Counted from the first letter of the stretch, positions 1-8,357 are shown. The stretch is 43,977 bases of DNA from CAYVTV01 sp964526475 (GCA_964526475.1 CAZGKF010000027.1:1-43977), one strand, 5' to 3'. The notes: generated from the sequence alone by a model not told the origin. Translations and numbers: made by a program.

Positions 1-23
1 GATTTCTGGGATGATCGCCTATA

Positions 24-86
24 ACCTCTACGAGGTATATTGCCGTATGTATAATCGTTGCTACAATACCTAAAGCCCTACGGGCT
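24..86. repeat. Two 13-bp palindromes with the same loop
   Basis: Positions 24-36 (ACCTC-TAC-GAGGT) and 74-86 (AGCCC-TAC-GGGCT) are both perfect 5-bp stems around an identical TAC loop. The arm bases differ but stay paired. The second is followed by a T-rich stretch (91-97), so it could act as a weak plus-strand terminator. The rest of 1-224 is AT-rich and holds no gene I can support. The layout resembles a degenerate intergenic repeat family; this is inference. Confidence 0.45.
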
Positions 87-224
87 ATTGGTTTTTTATT
101 ATTATTGTTGAGTATTAATCTGTCTTATATGAAATTTTGAAAAACCCTCTGAACCCTTTAATTGAAAATGGAATCTTCTACAGCACTAATAGTCAGAAGT
201 CATTACAAAAAGCAATAAAATATT

Positions 225-1895
225 TCAATTTTTCAAATTTTTTATCCCCATAAGTTCCCTTGCATTCTCCACTGCAGCTCCGGTCGTTTCTTCACCGCTT
301 AACATTTTTGCTATCTCAAAGACACGGTCCTCTTTCGCGAGCAATTTTATTTTTGTAGAAGTACTTGTTTCTGTTTCCTCCTTAAATACAAGGAAGTGGT
401 TTTCTCCTTTGGCTGCAACCTGTGGCAGATGTGTAATGGCGAAAACCTGCCGTTCAGCCGACATTTCTTTCAGAATACCAGCTACCCTCGAGGCTATCTC
501 TCCGGAAACTCCGGAATCTATTTCATCAAAGATAATAGTTGGCAACCCTATTTTACCTGAAATAATATACTTTATGCCCAGCATAAGTCTCGATAATTCC
601 CCGCCTGATGCTATCCGGGAAATATCCTGTAATTCAGTTTTCCTGTTGGCAGTAAAAAGGAACATGACATTATCAAACCCGTATTCCCCTGGCTCTGCTG
701 ATCTCTTGTTAATGATACTGAAGCGCGCACTAGGTATTCCTAATTGAATAAGAAGTTCTACAACTTTACTTTCGATCTGGGGAAGACTTGCTTTTCTGTT
801 TTCAGATAAAAATTCTGCTTTTTCCCTTACAATATTTTTCTGAAGCTTAAGGTCCTTCTCAAGTTCTGAAAGTCTGAAGTCAATAGAATTTAACTGTACT
901 ATACGGTTGTTTATTTCATTCTTTAGGGCAATCAGTTCCTCTACTGATTTAAGACGATGCTTTTGCTGGAGGGAATAAATCAGGTTCAAACGGTTTTGAA
1001 TCCGCTCAAGCCGCGAAGGATCAAGTTCTGTCTCTTCACCCCTTATTTCTGCTTCAGCTGCAATATCTTTCAATTCAATAATCACACTTTCAATCCTTTT
1101 TTGCAGTTCTCCTGAAAGCTTATAAAAGCTATTTGTCTTCGAGAGCTCTGTTTCAGCATTCTTAAGAAGTGTAATAGCATTAAGTTCCTCTCCTGCAATG
1201 TTTAGCCACACTGAGAATAAGCCCGACTTGATCTCTTCTGCATGTTGAAGAACTTCCAGCTCGTATTCCAGTTCAGATTGTTCCCCTTCAGTTAAACAGG
1301 CATCTTCCAGTTCTTTAAACTGAAACGAAAGGAAATCAAGTTCTGCTTTTGCTTTACCGGCATCATCTTTTAAGCCGGAGAGCTCAAGCAGGGTTTGCTT
1401 CATGCCTGAATAGCTTTGACGATATTCTTCCAGATAGGAAATATTACCTGCAATGGCATCAACTACCATCAATTGGTATATATTGCTGCTTAATTCCAGA
1501 TTCTCAAATTGAGAATGAATGTCAACAAGTTTTTCCCCAATTTCCTTCAGGATGCTAAGATTTACCGGAGTATCATTAACGAAAGCTCTTGATTTTCCAT
1601 TTGGATGGATCTCTCTCCTTATTATAAGTTGTCCATCTTGTTCAATATCATTTTGTTTGCATATTTCTGAAAGCAGCTCATTACATTTATCGAATGTCCC
1701 TTCAACCACACATTTAAGTTCTTTTTTTTTGAGTACCAGGGTATCTGCTCTGGATCCCAGGATAAGAGACAAGGCTCCGAGGAGAATAGATTTTCCCGCA
1801 CCTGTTTCTCCGGTGATGATGGTCAGGCCTTTGCTGAAATCAATTTCCAGTTTCTCAATTAATGCATAATTATTAATCTGAAGAGAGCATAACAT
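225..1895 (-). CDS. recN: DNA repair protein RecN
   Basis: RecN is an SMC-like ATPase that acts early in recombinational repair of DNA double-strand breaks in the cytoplasm. The 556 residues match the family's usual length (about 550). The N-terminus carries the Walker A motif GETGAGKS (about residues 29-36). The middle is a long charged helical region, as expected for the coiled coil. The C-terminal ABC half has the signature ASGGELSR and the Walker B motif IIFDEIDSGVSG. The gene is last in the minus-strand block and starts 9 bases after the DUF4835 stop, so it is probably co-transcribed with bamD, rpoZ and coaBC, an order common in Bacteroidota. Nothing looks truncated. Confidence 0.96.
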   Translation of the reverse strand: MLCSLQINNYALIEKLEIDFSKGLTIITGETGAGKSILLGALSLILGSRADTLVLKKKELKCVVEGTFDKCNELLSEICKQNDIEQDGQLIIRREIHPNGKSRAFVNDTPVNLSILKEIGEKLVDIHSQFENLELSSNIYQLMVVDAIAGNISYLEEYRQSYSGMKQTLLELSGLKDDAGKAKAELDFLSFQFKELEDACLTEGEQSELEYELEVLQHAEEIKSGLFSVWLNIAGEELNAITLLKNAETELSKTNSFYKLSGELQKRIESVIIELKDIAAEAEIRGEETELDPSRLERIQNRLNLIYSLQQKHRLKSVEELIALKNEINNRIVQLNSIDFRLSELEKDLKLQKNIVREKAEFLSENRKASLPQIESKVVELLIQLGIPSARFSIINKRSAEPGEYGFDNVMFLFTANRKTELQDISRIASGGELSRLMLGIKYIISGKIGLPTIIFDEIDSGVSGEIASRVAGILKEMSAERQVFAITHLPQVAAKGENHFLVFKEETETSTSTKIKLLAKEDRVFEIAKMLSGEETTGAAVENARELMGIKNLKN

Positions 1896-1904
1896 GGGGA
1901 ATAA

Positions 1905-2822
1905 TTAATTAGAGGGATTTTCCAGGATAGATTTATATTTGTTGGAGTTTGCCTGATCTATCTCAACGAGGATTTGGTAAACGCGGTTTTTTTCTTCGGG
2001 CAATGATTCGGAGAATACTTTAACTATCTCATCGGCTTTAGCATCAAAAATAATACGTAAAGGCTGCAGGTAAGGATCGGGTTTTTTTCTGGAGACAATA
2101 CGCAGATTTTCGAGAGTATTTGCTATTTCTGCACGCCCGTCCATAACTTTTGCATCCATAACATCCAGTCCATGGCGGTGATAGCGATATAAAAACTCGC
2201 GACAATTATGATAACCGGGATCAATAAAATCTTTTACAAGCCAATAGCGGTTCCTGTGATTTGTATTTTCAAATGGTTTCCATCCTGATTCCCGCGCATT
2301 CTGGGCATTATCAATAATTTTTTCAGCAGACTGCCAGAGTGGAGCCCCTCCCTGGTATCCAAATGAATCATAATCAAGAGCGAGTATAACAAAAGCATAG
2401 AAAGCAAGAATGGAGGTAAGATTAGAAGAATGCGTATTCAAGTCAAATTCAAGGGATTCAAACTCAATATATTTAAAGTGAATATCATTATCCATATAGT
2501 TGAACATCACCGTGTTATAATTTGTATTATATATAGGTCTCCGGGCCTGAACCTGCAATGTTCCTTTAAATTCATCGGCAGATAACTGTTCGGTAAGATT
2601 GAACATCAGGTTACATTCGATCCTTTCTTCCGCGCTGAAGATGTGATTTGTCCAAACCCTGTTATTCATGAACTCAAAAATAGCATTCTGGAGGGTTTGA
2701 AATACTTGTTTATTGGTCCCCTGGATTTGTTGGGTGATGATCTGAACATTGCATTTCAATTCCTGTGCAAAAATATTTACAGAAAGCATGATGAGAACAG
2801 GTATCAAAAAAAATATTTTCAT
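1905..2822 (-). CDS. DUF4835 family exported protein (PorD-like, T9SS-associated)
   Basis: This 305-residue protein has an N-terminal signal peptide (MKIFFLIPVLIMLSVNIFAQ, residues 1-20) and then a mixed fold containing LKCNVQIITQQIQGTNKQVF. This is the usual start of the DUF4835 family found next to coaBC and recN in Bacteroidota. From memory, some annotation resources now name this family T9SS protein PorD; I could not check that. T9SS cargo proteins elsewhere in the window would fit that role. Its ATG overlaps the coaB stop codon by four bases (ATGA), which argues for translational coupling. No catalytic motif is apparent. Confidence 0.8.
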   Translation of the reverse strand: MKIFFLIPVLIMLSVNIFAQELKCNVQIITQQIQGTNKQVFQTLQNAIFEFMNNRVWTNHIFSAEERIECNLMFNLTEQLSADEFKGTLQVQARRPIYNTNYNTVMFNYMDNDIHFKYIEFESLEFDLNTHSSNLTSILAFYAFVILALDYDSFGYQGGAPLWQSAEKIIDNAQNARESGWKPFENTNHRNRYWLVKDFIDPGYHNCREFLYRYHRHGLDVMDAKVMDGRAEIANTLENLRIVSRKKPDPYLQPLRIIFDAKADEIVKVFSESLPEEKNRVYQILVEIDQANSNKYKSILENPSN

Positions 2823-3466
2823 GCCATTAATGAAATTAGTTTTTCAACGATATCTTTTGCAACTTCGGTCTTTGATTTTAACTCAAAATTATGAATATTA
2901 TTGTTTTTGTCAATAATACTGATTTTATTTGTATCTGTTCCAAACCCTGCACCCTCATCCCGTAAGGAATTAAGAACTATAAAGTCGAGATTTTTCTTTA
3001 TTAATTTATTTCTGGCATTCATTTGTTCATTTGAAGTTTCCAGTGCAAAACCTGCAATCAGCTGGGAATCTTTCTTCCTCTTCCCTAGTTCAGAAGCAAT
3101 GTCAACAGTAGGTTTCAATTTAATAAACATTTCTTCCTTACCTCTTTTTATCTTATCTGTATATGTAATTTCCGGTGAAAAATCGGCTACTGCAGCTGAT
3201 AAAATTGCAGCATCACATGATGAAAAATGATGCATACATGCAGTGTACATCTGTTCGGCCGTAGAAACAGGGACAAGGAGTACTCCGGGGTGAGAAATTA
3301 TAACAGTTACAGGTCCGGTGATGAGAATTACCTCAGCACCATTTTCTGCACATTCTTCAGCAATGGCATACCCCATTTTACCGGAACTGTAATTTCCTAT
3401 AAATCTGACAGGATCGATAGGTTCACAAGTAGGCCCGGCAGTAATAAGAATTCTCTTATGTTCTAA
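2819..3466 (-). CDS. coaBC: CoaB domain of CoaBC (phosphopantothenate-cysteine ligase), separated by frameshift
   Basis: This is the C-terminal half of CoaBC, which joins cysteine to 4'-phosphopantothenate in coenzyme A synthesis. The frame opens right after an 11-A run and reads LEHKRILITAGPTCEPIDPV, followed by RFIGNYSSGKMGYAIAEECA. That is the N-terminal ligase motif (ITAGPT..PID.VR.I.N.SSGKMG). The first in-frame ATG (3376) lies behind this motif, so separate initiation would lose essential residues. Normal function therefore needs reading from the upstream CoaC frame with a -1 shift, or one extra A in the DNA or RNA. The rest (GFALET, NDV-type region as NSLRDEGAGFGTDTNKI) looks intact. 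The domain itself is near certain; whether the protein is made as one chain is not. Confidence 0.85.
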   Translation of the reverse strand, partial: LEHKRILITAGPTCEPIDPVRFIGNYSSGKMGYAIAEECAENGAEVILITGPVTVIISHPGVLLVPVSTAEQMYTACMHHFSSCDAAILSAAVADFSPEITYTDKIKRGKEEMFIKLKPTVDIASELGKRKKDSQLIAGFALETSNEQMNARNKLIKKNLDFIVLNSLRDEGAGFGTDTNKISIIDKNNNIHNFELKSKTEVAKDIVEKLISLMA

Positions 3467-4017
3467 TTTTTTTTTTTGGTGAGAAGAGAAATAATAATTT
3501 CCATTATTTCTTCGGGTTCGGGAAGGCGTCCTTTTCCTTCAAGTCCACTGGCAAGTTCCCCAACAGATGGTTCGATAAAAATATTACCGAATGATTTCAG
3601 GATTTCAATATTTTTTTGTGTGGATGGATGTTTGTACATATCGACATCCATTGCCGGGGCAAAAACAACAGGGCATTTAGCAGCAAGATAGGCTGCTACA
3701 AGGAGGTTATCAGGCATGCCATTTGCCATCTTGGAAAGAGTGGTAGCCGTGACCGGGGCTAAAAGAAAAACATCTGCCTGATTTCCTAACTCAACATGAC
3801 TATTCCACATCCCATCTTCCCGAAAAAAATCTGTAAGTACCGGATGTGCTGAAAGAGCAGAAAGGGTTTCTTTCGTTACAAATCTTTCGGCAAAAGGGGT
3901 CATAACAACCTGAACATCTGCTCCTTCTTTTATCAGTAACCGTAAAAGATACACAGATTTAAAGGCGGCAATACTACCAGTAATCCCCAGTAATATTTTT
4001 TTTCCTTTAAGCCTCAT
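3463..4017 (-). CDS. coaBC: CoaC domain of CoaBC (phosphopantothenoylcysteine decarboxylase), ends at frameshift
   Basis: This is the flavin-dependent decarboxylase half of CoaBC. Family features visible in 184 residues are GITGSIAAFKS near the N-terminus (FMN binding), the active-site-type H of the SHVELGNQADVFLLAPVTA segment, the PPC decarboxylase motif as KMANGMPDNLL, and PAMDVDMYKHPS. The frame reads T-K-K-K-N and stops inside the junction with CoaB, exactly where other Bacteroidota continue into the ligase. It starts 10 bases after the omega-like gene stop. A stand-alone CoaC is possible, but the ligase partner lies directly behind in the -1 frame. Confidence 0.9.
   Translation of the reverse strand: MRLKGKKILLGITGSIAAFKSVYLLRLLIKEGADVQVVMTPFAERFVTKETLSALSAHPVLTDFFREDGMWNSHVELGNQADVFLLAPVTATTLSKMANGMPDNLLVAAYLAAKCPVVFAPAMDVDMYKHPSTQKNIEILKSFGNIFIEPSVGELASGLEGKGRLPEPEEIMEIIISLLTKKKN
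3467..3477 (-). other. 11-A homopolymer at the coaC/coaB frame junction
   Basis: On the coding strand the run reads ACC then A x 11 then TTAG. The zero frame ends at TAG after Thr-Lys-Lys-Lys-Asn. Moving back one base, or adding one A, gives Thr-Lys-Lys-Lys-Lys-Leu-Glu-His and joins straight into the CoaB frame. Options are ribosomal -1 slippage, RNA polymerase slippage, a real mutation, or a homopolymer sequencing error. The sequence alone cannot decide between them. Confidence 0.8.
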
Positions 4018-4027
4018 TTATTTCGTT

Positions 4028-4372
4028 TTATGATAAAGGCTCTTCAGGTTTCTGAACTTCAGAAAGCCTGAAATATATTTTATCTTCCATGAATTCCTGT
4101 AATGAAATACTTGGGGGCTTTGGAAGACGTTCATAAAATCTGGAGATCTCTATCTGTTCCCGGTTTTCAAAAACCTCCTCCAGATTATCAGTGAAATAAG
4201 CAAATTCTTCGAGCTTACGATTAAGTTCCTGTTTCATTTCAACAGATATCTGGTTTGCTCGTTTTGAAATGATCATAACCGATTCATAAATATTCCCGGT
4301 ACCATTATCCAGGAGACTTGTGTCAATCGTATTTGTGGTTACAGGCGCTTTGCTTTTTTTATAATCTATCAT
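4028..4372 (-). CDS. rpoZ: RNA polymerase omega subunit, Bacteroidota Rpb6-like
   Basis: A 114-residue cytoplasmic protein of the omega/Rpb6 family, which supports assembly of the RNA polymerase beta-prime subunit. The diagnostic central stretch is GNIYESVMIISKRANQIS (about residues 25-42), corresponding to the omega helix, followed by EELNRKLEEFA-like sequence and the Bacteroidota-specific tail ENREQIEISRFYERLPKPPS. It lies between bamD (19-base gap) and coaBC (10-base gap), the standard place for this gene in the phylum. Family assignment rests on recalled similarity and synteny. Confidence 0.88.
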   Translation of the reverse strand: MIDYKKSKAPVTTNTIDTSLLDNGTGNIYESVMIISKRANQISVEMKQELNRKLEEFAYFTDNLEEVFENREQIEISRFYERLPKPPSISLQEFMEDKIYFRLSEVQKPEEPLS

Positions 4373-4391
4373 TATTTTAATTTAAGGAAAA

Positions 4392-5198
4392 TTAATAATC
4401 TGTGCTATAACTGTCTCCAAGAATTTTCATAGAATCCTCATACATCTTTTTTGCTTCGGCTGAAAAAGGGCCGGAGGGAAATTCTCCTATAAAAGAATAG
4501 TATTCATCTACTGCAATCTGAAAACGGTCGAGTTTTTTATCTTCAACACTGTTTAAGGCATAAAGATAGTAAGACTTAAGTATTAAAAAAAGAAGTTCTT
4601 CCCGGTATTTTGTATCCGGATATTCATTCAGACTGTTTCTGAGGGCAATGATTGCGGAATTGTAAGCTCCAAGATCATAATATAGCCTGGCGCTCATATA
4701 CGATTTCTGAACGAGCTTCTCTTCCAGTTCTGAAATAATTTTTCTGGCTTCTTCAACTCTTGGACTGGAAGGATTCCTGATAATAAACAATGTAAGTTTT
4801 GAAATGGCCTTATAAGATGTTTCCTGGTCGAGACTGGGTCGTGGTGATTGCATATAATCGCAATATGCATCTAAAAATGATGCTTCTTCAGCAAAAAGAC
4901 TGTTTGGAAATGTGCTGGCAAGTTCCTGAAAATAATGACCGGCCATGATAAAGTCTTTCTGAAAAAAATAACTTTTTGCCCTGTAGTAATAAACGGTGTC
5001 AGCTTTTAATGTACCTCTGTAAATGGCTGATATCTGCTCATAAAGTGTGGCAGCCCTTACATAATCCTCATTTTCATAATATTCGAAAGCTTTTTCATAC
5101 TTAAGAGCGTAATCAGTGCTCTTAAGCAGTTTCTCATATTTACCACATGAGAAGGCGATTAAAGATAATATCAATAATATCAGTATCCTGAATTTCAT
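4392..5198 (-). CDS. bamD: Outer membrane assembly lipoprotein BamD
   Basis: BamD is the TPR lipoprotein of the BAM complex, which inserts beta-barrel proteins into the outer membrane. The 268 residues begin with a lipoprotein signal (SLIAFSC, lipidated Cys about residue 18). TPR-like helices follow: YEKAFEYYENEDYVRAATLYEQ, VYYYRAKSYFFQKDFIMAGHYFQELASTFPNS and YYDLGAYNSAIIALRNSLNEYPDTKY (each a recognisable tetratricopeptide pair). Length matches the family. It is first in the minus-strand operon, with a TAnnTTTG promoter about 18 bases upstream. Confidence 0.92.
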   Translation of the reverse strand: MKFRILILLILSLIAFSCGKYEKLLKSTDYALKYEKAFEYYENEDYVRAATLYEQISAIYRGTLKADTVYYYRAKSYFFQKDFIMAGHYFQELASTFPNSLFAEEASFLDAYCDYMQSPRPSLDQETSYKAISKLTLFIIRNPSSPRVEEARKIISELEEKLVQKSYMSARLYYDLGAYNSAIIALRNSLNEYPDTKYREELLFLILKSYYLYALNSVEDKKLDRFQIAVDEYYSFIGEFPSGPFSAEAKKMYEDSMKILGDSYSTDY

Positions 5199-5215
5199 TC
5201 TTTTAAAATATCGTG

Positions 5216-5223
5216 CAAAAATA
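5216..5223 (-). promoter_or_regulatory. -7 promoter element for the bamD operon
   Basis: The minus strand reads TATTTTTG, a match to the Bacteroidota -7 consensus TAnnTTTG, about 18 bases upstream of the bamD ATG. I saw no convincing -33 TTG at ideal spacing, so only the -7 box is proposed. Confidence 0.45.
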
Positions 5224-5304
5224 GTATAATAGTATGAACCTGAAAAGAATTATGAAATTATTTTCAAAAACAGAACGAATAATAACAGGAATTAATTACA
5301 ATCT

Positions 5305-5334
5305 TTTGCAAGTATTTAAAAAAAACTAAATTTG
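5305..5334 (+). promoter_or_regulatory. Promoter of the serine palmitoyltransferase-like gene
   Basis: TTTG at 5305-5308 and TAAATTTG at 5327-5334 match the Bacteroidota -33 and -7 elements with 18 bases between them. The predicted start lies about 25 bases before the GTG start codon at 5365. Confidence 0.55.
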
Positions 5335-5364
5335 TCGGAGTTTTTAACCTAAACAATATAAATC

Positions 5365-6621
5365 GTGGATATTTTTGATAAGATACAGAAGAACAAAGGT
5401 CCGCTTGGGCAGTATATGAAAATGTCTCATGGATACTTTACTTTCCCGAAACTTGAAGGGGAGATAGGACCAAGAATGAAATTCCGGGGTAAAGAGATGC
5501 TTAACTGGTCACTGAATAATTATCTCGGGCTTGCGAATCATCCTGATGTAAGAAAAGCTGATGCAGAGGCTGCTGAAAAATACGGTATGGCCTATCCTAT
5601 GGGCGCAAGGATGATGTCAGGTCAAACGAAATACCATGAGGAACTTGAAACGAAACTTGCACATTTCGTTGGTAAACCGGCAGGATATCTTCTTAATTAT
5701 GGTTACCAGGGAATGGTTTCCATAATCGATTCCCTTTTAGACAGGAAGGATGTTGTAGTGTATGATTCGGAATCGCATGCCTGCATTCTTGACGGATTAA
5801 GATTACATTTCGGGAAAAGATATGTTTTCCCTCATAATGACATGGTGAAATTTGAAAGGGAACTTCAGCGTGCTGCAAAACTTGCAGAACAAACAGGTGG
5901 TGGTATTCTTGTAATAACGGAGGGTGTTTTCGGAATGGTGGGAGATCTTGGCAAACTTGATGAAATTGTGGCATTGAAGAAAAAATACAAATTTCGCCTC
6001 CTTGTTGACGATGCTCATGGTTTTGGTACTATGGGGAAAACCGGTGCAGGTACAGGTGAGCATTTTGGAGTGCAGGACGAGATTGATGTTTATTTTGGGA
6101 CTTTTGCCAAAGCAATGGCCGGTATTGGAGGGTTTGTTGCTGCCTCACAAGATGTAATTGAGTTTCTGGCTTATAATATGAGATCACAGATATTTGCAAA
6201 ATCACTTCCTATGCCTATGGTCATTGGAGCTCTCAAGCGTCTTGATATGCTGATGAATGAACCTGAGCATAAAGAAAAACTCTGGACTATTGTACGGGCT
6301 ATGCAGAAAGGATTGAGATCAAAGGGTTTCGACATAGGGAAAGGCGATTCATGCGTTACCCCTGTATTTCTCAGCGGTAGTCTTCCGGAAGCAACCAATA
6401 TTGTAGTTGACCTGAGAGAAAATTACGGGATATTCTGCTCCATGGTTGTATATCCTGTAATTCCTAAGGGTATGATACTTCTGCGTATTATCCCGACTGC
6501 TTCCCATTCCCTGGAAGATGTTGATTACACAGTTAATGCGTTTACGGAAGTAGCTGATAAATTAAAGAATAAACACTATTCCTCAGAAAACATGGCAAGC
6601 GTTGAGGTTGATAAACAATAG
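5365..6621 (+). CDS. spt: Serine palmitoyltransferase-like alpha-oxoamine synthase
   Basis: A 418-residue PLP enzyme that condenses an acyl thioester with an amino acid; in Bacteroidota this family makes 3-ketosphinganine for sphingolipids. Visible landmarks are H138 in ESHAC (ring stacking), D215/D216-A-H218 in LLVDDAHGFGTMG, and the PLP lysine K249 in FGTFAKAMAGIGG. The opening (FDKIQKNKGPLGQYMK) and the segment ARMMSGQTKYHEELE are typical of the Bacteroidota branch. Translation starts at GTG; no ATG fits the family's N-terminus better. Related enzymes include cysteate acyltransferase (sulfonolipids), 2-amino-3-ketobutyrate CoA ligase and BioF. Substrate choice between serine and cysteate is inferred, not shown. 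It converges with trxB and stands alone, without other sphingolipid genes nearby. Confidence 0.8.
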   Translation: MDIFDKIQKNKGPLGQYMKMSHGYFTFPKLEGEIGPRMKFRGKEMLNWSLNNYLGLANHPDVRKADAEAAEKYGMAYPMGARMMSGQTKYHEELETKLAHFVGKPAGYLLNYGYQGMVSIIDSLLDRKDVVVYDSESHACILDGLRLHFGKRYVFPHNDMVKFERELQRAAKLAEQTGGGILVITEGVFGMVGDLGKLDEIVALKKKYKFRLLVDDAHGFGTMGKTGAGTGEHFGVQDEIDVYFGTFAKAMAGIGGFVAASQDVIEFLAYNMRSQIFAKSLPMPMVIGALKRLDMLMNEPEHKEKLWTIVRAMQKGLRSKGFDIGKGDSCVTPVFLSGSLPEATNIVVDLRENYGIFCSMVVYPVIPKGMILLRIIPTASHSLEDVDYTVNAFTEVADKLKNKHYSSENMASVEVDKQ

Positions 6622-6662
6622 GGAAAAGAAGCGAAAAAGAATAATATTTAAACCTATAATTT

Positions 6663-7661
6663 TTAATGTAAGCCTTTGGCAGATAGATACCTCTCTGCAT
6701 CCATTGCAGCACGGCAACCTGTTCCTGCAGCAGTCACCGCCTGACGGTAAACGGAATCCATTACATCCCCGCATGCAAATACACCTTCAATATTTGTTTT
6801 TGAGGAATTATCCTGAGTTATTATATAACCTACTTCATCTGTTTCCAGAAAATCGCTGAAAAGATCAGAATTAGGTTTATGCCCTATGGCAACAAAGTAT
6901 CCCTTGATTTTCAAATCTTTTTCTATACCGGATTTTACATTTTCAAGCTTTATTCCTTCAACTGTACCATCACCATATAATGCCTTAGGGATATGGTTCC
7001 AGACAATTTCAATATTATCTTTTTTAAATAAACGATCCTGCATTATCTTTGAAGCTCTCAGTTCATCACGTCTGTGAATGAGAAATACCATATTGCAGAT
7101 ACCTGAAAGATACAAAGCTTCTTCGGCAGCGGTATCCCCGCCGCCCACAACAGCCACATCCTGTCCTTTGTAAAAAAACCCGTCGCAGGTAGCGCAGGCT
7201 GAAACACCATGACCCATATATTGCTTTTCAGAATCGAATCCCAGATATTTGGCAGTAGCACCTGTTGCTATTATAAGGGCATCAGTCTCAATTATTCTCT
7301 TTTCATCTATTTCTATTCTGAACGGATTGACACGTAAATCAGCTGAAGTAGCCATACCCCAGCGGCAATCAGTTCCAAATCTCTCAGCCTGCTTTTTAAA
7401 ATCCTCCATCATTGCCGGACCACTTACCCCATCAGGATATCCGGGATAGTTCTCTACATCAGTTGTAGTCGTCAGTTGTCCTCCCACCTGTAAGCCTTCA
7501 TACATAACAGGATGAAGGTTTGCACGGGATGCATAAATAGCAGCGGTATATCCTGCTGGACCGGAACCCAGAATGAGAAGTGAAACTTTCTCTATTTTAC
7601 TTTCCACCTGCTTGTTTTTTTTCCCGGATTCAACATTTCCCATCGGCTTATATAATTTCAT
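6663..7661 (-). CDS. trxB: Thioredoxin reductase
   Basis: An FAD/NADPH enzyme that reduces thioredoxin in the cytoplasm. All low-molecular-weight TrxR landmarks are present in 332 residues: FAD-binding GSGPAG (32-37), redox CATC (156-159), NADPH-binding GGGDTA (173-178) and HRRDELRAS, and the C-terminal GDVMDSVYRQAVTAAGTG. It is about 15-20 residues longer than usual because of a lysine-rich N-terminus (MGNVESGKKNKQ) before the first strand; no later Met exists ahead of the FAD motif, so a start at residue 1 or 7 is likely. A TAnnTTTG box lies 55 bases upstream. It converges with the spt-like gene, with 41 bases between the stops. Confidence 0.96.
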   Translation of the reverse strand: MKLYKPMGNVESGKKNKQVESKIEKVSLLILGSGPAGYTAAIYASRANLHPVMYEGLQVGGQLTTTTDVENYPGYPDGVSGPAMMEDFKKQAERFGTDCRWGMATSADLRVNPFRIEIDEKRIIETDALIIATGATAKYLGFDSEKQYMGHGVSACATCDGFFYKGQDVAVVGGGDTAAEEALYLSGICNMVFLIHRRDELRASKIMQDRLFKKDNIEIVWNHIPKALYGDGTVEGIKLENVKSGIEKDLKIKGYFVAIGHKPNSDLFSDFLETDEVGYIITQDNSSKTNIEGVFACGDVMDSVYRQAVTAAGTGCRAAMDAERYLSAKGLH

Positions 7662-7715
7662 TTCAGACCAGATAATAAGTAATTAATATATTTCTTAATA
7701 ATGGAATAATCGGGA

Positions 7716-7723
7716 CAAAGATA
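7716..7723 (-). promoter_or_regulatory. -7 promoter element for trxB
   Basis: The minus strand reads TATCTTTG, matching TAnnTTTG, 55 bases upstream of the trxB start. It lies downstream of the minus-strand terminator at 7775-7793, so trxB seems to be transcribed independently of what lies above it. Confidence 0.5.
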
Positions 7724-7774
7724 ATGCTTATTTTTTCAGTATGAAGCATATCTTTTTGTAATCATAAAGTTATG

Positions 7775-7793
7775 AAAAAACGGATGCTCCGTT
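7775..7793 (-). terminator. Rho-independent terminator upstream of trxB
   Basis: The minus strand reads AACGGA-GCA-TCCGTT followed directly by more T's (six T's in total). This is a compact 6-bp stem with a T tract. It would end transcription arriving from the 7893-7952 region or from the T9SS gene beyond. Confidence 0.6.
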
Positions 7794-7892
7794 AAAGCAA
7801 TCCAGTTGTTTTAAATTTAACCGGATACAAGCGTGATGTTTACTGCGGGTAAAAATAAAAAACCCTTCTTCAGGGAGTGATTTTTTAAAAAT

Positions 7893-7952
7893 AAAAAAGC
7901 TGACAGGCACTAAGAGGGCGTAAAATCGAGCTTCCTTTTAATACCTGTCAGC
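7893..7952 (-). ncRNA. Candidate small RNA 3' end: 9-bp stem with T tract
   Basis: GCTGACAGG (7899-7907) and CCTGTCAGC (7944-7952) form a perfect 9-bp stem around a 36-base loop. On the minus strand the second arm is followed by TTTTTTATTTTT, as at an intrinsic terminator. No gene ends nearby: the closest minus-strand gene upstream stops at 8358, and trxB has its own promoter downstream. The structure therefore either ends a long 3' UTR or is the end of a separate small RNA starting somewhere in 7960-8040. No Rfam family is claimed. Confidence 0.4.
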
Positions 7953-8357
7953 AAAAAAAACGCACAAGTACGAAAAACACTGCTAACACTAACTACTAAA
8001 ACTAAATATAAGACAATTATTTTCATTAATAGGGTGACAGAAAATTGAAAAAAAAGTAAAATAAATTGTCTCCCCTCTATCTGATCTAAATTAATATCAA
8101 CGATAATTATTTATACCTGACACCCCCTCTCCCTTTTTTCAAACTATTCTTTATACATATCTCCTGTTTTCATCGCTGAAAAACCCGAATTTTTATTCAG
8201 GGTGAGGATCATTTGATATTTTCAAAAGCTATTTTGCCAATGATTGAAAATAACACCTTTAGACAAAATAATAAACTTCTGAATTCTGCCTTCTATTGTT
8301 CCTTGTTCTGCATTTCCCTTCTGCATTCTATGGTAAAAAGTAAAACGAATCTTTTCT
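7953..8357. other. Gene-free AT-rich stretch
   Basis: No reading frame here looks like a protein. Around 7983-8006 there is a run of ACTAA-like repeats (CTAACACTAACTACTAAAAC). The rest is AT-rich with no strong palindrome. It probably holds the 3' UTR of the T9SS protein and possibly the start of the minus-strand RNA described at 7893-7952. Confidence 0.4.

Noticed and set aside
5365..6621. BioF or 2-amino-3-ketobutyrate CoA ligase
   Set aside because: The N-terminus and central motifs fit the Bacteroidota sphingolipid-type branch better, and no biotin or threonine-degradation genes are nearby. Cysteate acyltransferase activity remains possible.
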